From Candidatus Thorarchaeota archaeon MP11T_1 (GTDB lineage Archaea; Asgardarchaeota; Thorarchaeia; Thorarchaeales; Thorarchaeaceae), in the NCBI GenBank assembly GCA_002825515.1, contig PJET01000002.1, positions 43,141 to 107,140 of the forward strand: a DNA stretch of 64,000 bases, given 5' to 3'. Shown piece by piece: positions 61,793 through 64,000 of this stretch (position 1 is its first letter; each line of letters begins with the position of its first letter). The position numbers and the translations under genes are program-made. Below the pieces are notes generated by a model. It saw only the letters and a program-made list of their open reading frames with translations. It did no database searches and had not been told where the DNA came from.

Positions 61793-63616
61793 TCAGTATC
61801 TTCTTCTAGACAAAATAAGGGCAAGTGCTGCAACTACGATAGTGCCTCCGATTGCAATAGCCATGTATATGGTTGAGTTCCCTTCATCCTGTCCGTTTGT
61901 TGTAGTATTAGTTCCATTACTAGGAACGCCATAGACTAGAATAGCTGATGACTCGATATTTCCAGCCTTGTCACGTACAAAGACTCGATACGAAACAGTT
62001 GTGTTTTCACTCTGAGATGGAATTGTGGTGTTCCATATTGGTCCAGATTGAACCATCGTTATATTGGTCCAAGTGAGATTCCCATCTATCGAATATGAGA
62101 GTATAACCTCATCAACACCATCAGCATCAATCACACCCACACTAACAAGGACTGATTCGTTTCCTGTAGGTTCTGAGGGATTGAGGTTAAAGCCGATCCA
62201 GAGGTCAGACTCACTGACTGATTCTACTCTTGCGGGGTATCTGTCTACACTTAGGGCATCGCCAGGAATATGATAATCCCCTATTCCTCCATAATCATCC
62301 CAAAAGTTTCCTAGACTCACGCCATCATCCCAAACGTTGTTGTGGCCATCTTCCCATGCGTTGCCATCCGAGATTGTGGATCCATCTCCATTGGAACAGA
62401 TCACATTGTAGTAGAAAGAGTTGCTAAAACTGTCCGTAGGAGGTACAAAGATGCCTATTCCTTTGTTCTTATAGACTATATTTCTAGCAACAATAGTATT
62501 GCTAGACTCAACAATGTCAATTCCCCAATGTTTGTTGTCATGGAAGTCGCTCAGAATTACCGAACAATGGTCAGACCAACACAAAGTAGCTCCAAAGCCA
62601 GAGGAGTAGACTGTACAGTTTTCTATTACACAGTTTCTACAGGAATAGAGCGACACACTCTCTGCAGTATTATGTATAGTTCCATCCCGAACTGTCACAT
62701 TGATGCAATCAATCAGAAAGACCTGACCATAGTCGCTTGGACAAATGATAGAATCTGTGAGGTTAGTGAAATATCCAATAGGTTTGTCATTGACTGTGTT
62801 ATTGTAGAGCTGAAGACTAGGTCTATGCAGGTAGTTGAATTCGAGGCCACTGTCTATCATAGTGTTGTTGACTACGAGAGTATCAATTGCATCAAAGAAA
62901 CTTAGATAATAATACCAATCACCAGTCTGACTCCCTTCGATTATGTTGTTGCTGACTGTACACTCAACAGTTTCTTGAAGATGAATATCTCCTAGAATGT
63001 CGTTGCTATCAACCAAACAATGACGAACATAGGTGAGCATAACTCCCACATGATTGTCAAAGAGCGTGTTATTGAATATCGAGCAGTTTCCCGGGTATTC
63101 TTTGTCATAGAGCCCACGTATTTCTACACCATGACAATTATCATATATTTGACTCTCTATCACAGAACAATTCGAAGAGGAAACAATGGTGATTGCAATC
63201 CATTTCTTTGAGACTACCAAGTTCTTGATTGTTCCATGAGTGACATTTCCAAAAGTGACCCCCCGATTATACAGTTTGTCCCAAGGACTCAAAGATGAGA
63301 TTAGACAGTCTTTAATGACAAAGAACACATCCGTGTTTGAGATGTTGATGCACTCTGTGCCGTCAGTGATTATGCTTAATCCCTCGATTAGGTACGGGTT
63401 GCTCTCGGAGCCATTTCCCGGCCATTCTTGAGATTCAAAATCTAGGTCCGAATTGATTATGATCGGGGAGTGTGGTTCATACGACGAAATCTGCTGATTT
63501 TGGTTCGAAATTGCATTGCCCATATTGAGGGGTGGTTGATCATTGTTCTTGACCGTTGGTACTATAACTAATGCAAGTACCAAGATGACTAAGACCAACT
63601 GCCATCTTTTGAGCAT
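61793..63616 (-). CDS. NosD-type beta-helix surface protein
   Basis: A 607-residue exported protein. A signal peptide or membrane anchor (residues about 5-22, LVLVILVLALVIVPTV) opens it. PGNGSESNPYLIEGLSI starts the NosD-like parallel beta-helix, with repeats such as NCSVIESQIYDN and NCVIENCTVYSS to about residue 410. A WDD-rich segment (NVWDDG...NFWDDYGG), an Ig-like domain (SYSIDGNLTWTNITM) and a C-terminal membrane helix with RRRY follow. It has many N-x-S/T sites. Asgard genomes hold many such proteins, probably S-layer or glycan-binding. Confidence 0.85.
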   Translation of the reverse strand: MLKRWQLVLVILVLALVIVPTVKNNDQPPLNMGNAISNQNQQISSYEPHSPIIINSDLDFESQEWPGNGSESNPYLIEGLSIITDGTECINISNTDVFFVIKDCLISSLSPWDKLYNRGVTFGNVTHGTIKNLVVSKKWIAITIVSSSNCSVIESQIYDNCHGVEIRGLYDKEYPGNCSIFNNTLFDNHVGVMLTYVRHCLVDSNDILGDIHLQETVECTVSNNIIEGSQTGDWYYYLSFFDAIDTLVVNNTMIDSGLEFNYLHRPSLQLYNNTVNDKPIGYFTNLTDSIICPSDYGQVFLIDCINVTVRDGTIHNTAESVSLYSCRNCVIENCTVYSSGFGATLCWSDHCSVILSDFHDNKHWGIDIVESSNTIVARNIVYKNKGIGIFVPPTDSFSNSFYYNVICSNGDGSTISDGNAWEDGHNNVWDDGVSLGNFWDDYGGIGDYHIPGDALSVDRYPARVESVSESDLWIGFNLNPSEPTGNESVLVSVGVIDADGVDEVILSYSIDGNLTWTNITMVQSGPIWNTTIPSQSENTTVSYRVFVRDKAGNIESSAILVYGVPSNGTNTTTNGQDEGNSTIYMAIAIGGTIVVAALALILSRRRY

Positions 63617-63946
63617 AGCACGAAACCCCTCTATCAGGACTTGTTAACCCGATTGAGTATCCATATTCTCATATAAACCACAAAGGTGTTTTGTTTTACA
63701 GAACATCCTAGCGCGGGTGTGGGGAGTGTTTCTTGCTGTCTTTGGTTGTCGTGGATGTTCTTTCAAGTTCCTAATCGAGAACAGTTTTTGCCTGTATTTG
63801 GATTCTCGTTTCTTTACTCACTTATTTTTGGGCTAATTGTGACGTCAGGCATGAAAAAGACAAAGTCCAGAAAGGGAAAATGGTAGCGGGTAGCATTGCT
63901 GTAATGGGAAGATAAAACTGGACCACAGCATGTATGATATTCACAA
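63617..63946. other. Promoter gap and possible small ORF
   Basis: About 330 bases upstream of both the surface protein (minus) and a gene starting at 63947 (plus). A plus-strand frame 63686-63886 could encode 66 residues with one membrane segment (FLPVFGFSFLYSLIFGLIVT) and a basic tail, but has no support beyond that. Confidence 0.35.
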
Positions 63947-64000
63947 ATGCAGTTCTTTGATACAACCATTCCAATCATTGCAATATTCCTTGGATCTGTT
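63947..64000 (+). CDS. Start of a membrane protein gene (partial)
   Basis: Only 18 codons are visible, reading MQFFDTTIPIIAIFLGSV, which looks like the first membrane segment of a larger protein cut off by the window edge. No family can be assigned. Confidence 0.4.
   Translation, partial: MQFFDTTIPIIAIFLGSV

Overview
The window is archaeal chromosome. It carries archaeal or eukaryote-type information genes (Nop5-fibrillarin, Gar1, SRP19, pelota, aIF2 gamma, Spt4, Rpo7, archaeal DnaG, archaeal Elp3, eS6, eS24, eS27a, eS30) and tRNA genes with introns at position 37/38. An eS30 gene and a short RPC34-like winged-helix gene argue against a euryarchaeon. The tetrahydromethanopterin C1 genes (ftr, fwdC, mch), a HypD-like glycyl radical enzyme, CdrS-FtsZ and a NosD-type surface protein ending in a membrane anchor plus RRRY fit an Asgard archaeon, most likely of the Thorarchaeota type. 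That placement is inference from gene content, not a tree.

Layout. 1-3.7 kb: end of an FtsJ-type methyltransferase, RPC34-like protein, Gar1, SRP19, dCMP deaminase, pyrB and a COG1709 regulator. 3.7-9.7 kb: tRNA-Pro (intron), a GH13 glucosidase, several small unknowns, tRNA-Thr, a DUF362 protein and a Gly/Cys-rich membrane protein. 9.7-12.6 kb: ftr divergent from fwdC-mch, giving consecutive steps of the C1 branch. 12.6-18.5 kb: MFS transporter, MoaD/ThiS-like protein, 2-oxoacid:ferredoxin oxidoreductase gamma and beta subunits, and membrane proteins including a CPBP protease. 18.6-27.6 kb: SmAP3-type Lsm protein, then a long minus-strand block: archease, SPOUT methyltransferase (COG2106), glycyl radical enzyme, uL3-uL4-uL23-uL2, cdrS-ftsZ. 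27.6-34.9 kb: tRNA-Ser, DUF998 protein and thiolase, hydrolase, Elp3, tRNA-Trp with a 61-nt intron, RNase HII and a COG1395 regulator. 35-39.4 kb: Nop5-fibrillarin-UPF0216, pyrD-pyrK, eS30. 39.5-47.2 kb: two unknown genes (one of 661 aa), a lone 5S rRNA gene, DUF1512, two adjacent type II methionine aminopeptidases and a UPF0173 hydrolase. 47.2-48.0 kb is a long gap with GC-rich, hairpin-forming sequence. 48.0-56.5 kb: DnaG, a Lon-like ATPase without protease, pelota, COG2108 radical SAM, nucleotidyltransferase, NcsA/Ctu1 and a site-2 protease. 56.7-60.4 kb: eS6, aIF2 gamma, PIN protein, Rpo7, Spt4, eS24, eS27a, the conserved archaeal order. 60.4-64 kb: membrane proteins, an HTH/DUF2178 pair behind a clear operator palindrome, a large surface protein and the start of a further gene.

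Genes are tightly packed. Many start with TTG or GTG. Shine-Dalgarno sites are often GGTG or GAGGTG. Convergent neighbours often share a 4-bp stop-codon overlap. No insertion sequence, CRISPR array or prophage was seen. The most unusual items are the glycyl radical enzyme with GCVT in place of GCVE lying between a SPOUT gene and rpl3, the protease-less Lon-like ATPase with a zinc ribbon where LonB has its membrane insert, cdrS-ftsZ directly behind a shortened S10-type ribosomal cluster, the 661-aa AT-rich orphan, and the DnaG gene whose conserved N-terminus lies upstream of any ATG, GTG or TTG.
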